Source of the DNA: JAJEFO01 sp009843725
GTDB lineage: Bacteria > Pseudomonadota > Alphaproteobacteria > Rhodobacterales > Rhodobacteraceae
NCBI GenBank assembly: GCA_965243215.1
Contig: CBDEUJ010000004.1
Coordinates: 806,001-870,000, forward strand
DNA length: 64,000 nucleotides
Reading direction: 5' to 3'
Under the pieces are notes generated by a model that did not search any database, was not told the DNA's origin, and was given only the letters and a program-made list of their open reading frames with translations. The translations under genes were made by a program, and so were the position numbers. Within the stretch, counting starts at the first letter, position 1, and each line of letters begins with the position of its first letter. This document shows positions 63,988 to 64,000 of the stretch, one piece after another.

Positions 63988-64000
63988 TGGACGACTCCCC

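Overview
The window is high-GC DNA from an alphaproteobacterium, most likely a marine member of the Rhodobacterales or a relative. The basis is gene content: a Roseobacter-type trimethylamine (TMA)/TMAO operon with the gamma-glutamylmethylamide route, a tauABC-type ABC transporter, a leucine (liu) operon, a TRAP transporter, and tightly overlapping ATGA gene junctions. No rRNA, tRNA or CRISPR array is visible. This taxonomic reading is inference.

Layout, left to right. (1) 1-10.4 kb: a partial P450, a secretable dienelactone hydrolase with a decayed partial copy beside it, and a divergent sugar-acid cluster. The cluster holds a hydroxyacid dehydrogenase and an FAH-family hydrolase on minus, and a DenD-like dehydrogenase, UxaA-type dehydratase, SDR, aminotransferase and beta-hydroxyacid dehydrogenase on plus. 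(2) 10.6-15.6 kb: tauABC and rmuC. (3) 16-23.5 kb: leucine/isovalerate catabolism (TetR, liuB, a macrodomain gene, liuD, liuE, liuC, thiolase) with a palindromic operator in front. (4) 23.7-36.8 kb: a less GC-rich accessory segment. It carries a truncated amidase, a DUF1116 protein, two paralogous proteins of unknown function, a Rieske oxygenase and an aldehyde dehydrogenase; then, divergently, a betaine-type ABC transporter whose ATPase gene is split by an ISAs1-family element and whose permease gene is frameshifted, a GntR regulator and a class III aminotransferase. (5) 37.0-39.4 kb: a gene graveyard (truncated tyrosine recombinase, decayed 2OG-Fe(II) oxygenase, possible transposase remnant). 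(6) 39.7-43.9 kb: ammonium transporter, a 64-residue membrane protein, type III glutamine synthetase, P450. (7) 44-60 kb: a 16-kb minus-strand run for methylated amines, in transcription order: FAD oxidoreductase, gmaS, mgsA, mgsB, mgsC, a 137-aa unknown, a nitrilase-family amidase, a 196-aa unknown, tmm, tmoX, tmoV, tmoW, tdm; a divergent GntR regulator shares its upstream region. (8) 60.8-64 kb: an ISAs1 relic and a TRAP transporter (dctP-Q-M).

Working together: Tmm oxidises TMA to TMAO, TmoXWV imports TMAO, Tdm splits TMAO to dimethylamine and formaldehyde, and GmaS/MgsABC pass monomethylamine through gamma-glutamylmethylamide to N-methylglutamate. The known dimethylamine monooxygenase and the multi-subunit N-methylglutamate dehydrogenase are not in the window; the P450 and the single-chain FAD oxidoreductase in or beside the cluster are testable candidates for related steps. 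The neighbouring amt/glnT pair would handle ammonium.

The best candidates for something undescribed are the DUF1116/paired-protein/Rieske/ALDH set and the three-gene 137-aa/amidase/196-aa unit inside the TMA operon. The permease gene tmoW is frameshifted by what looks like a 13-bp templated duplication.
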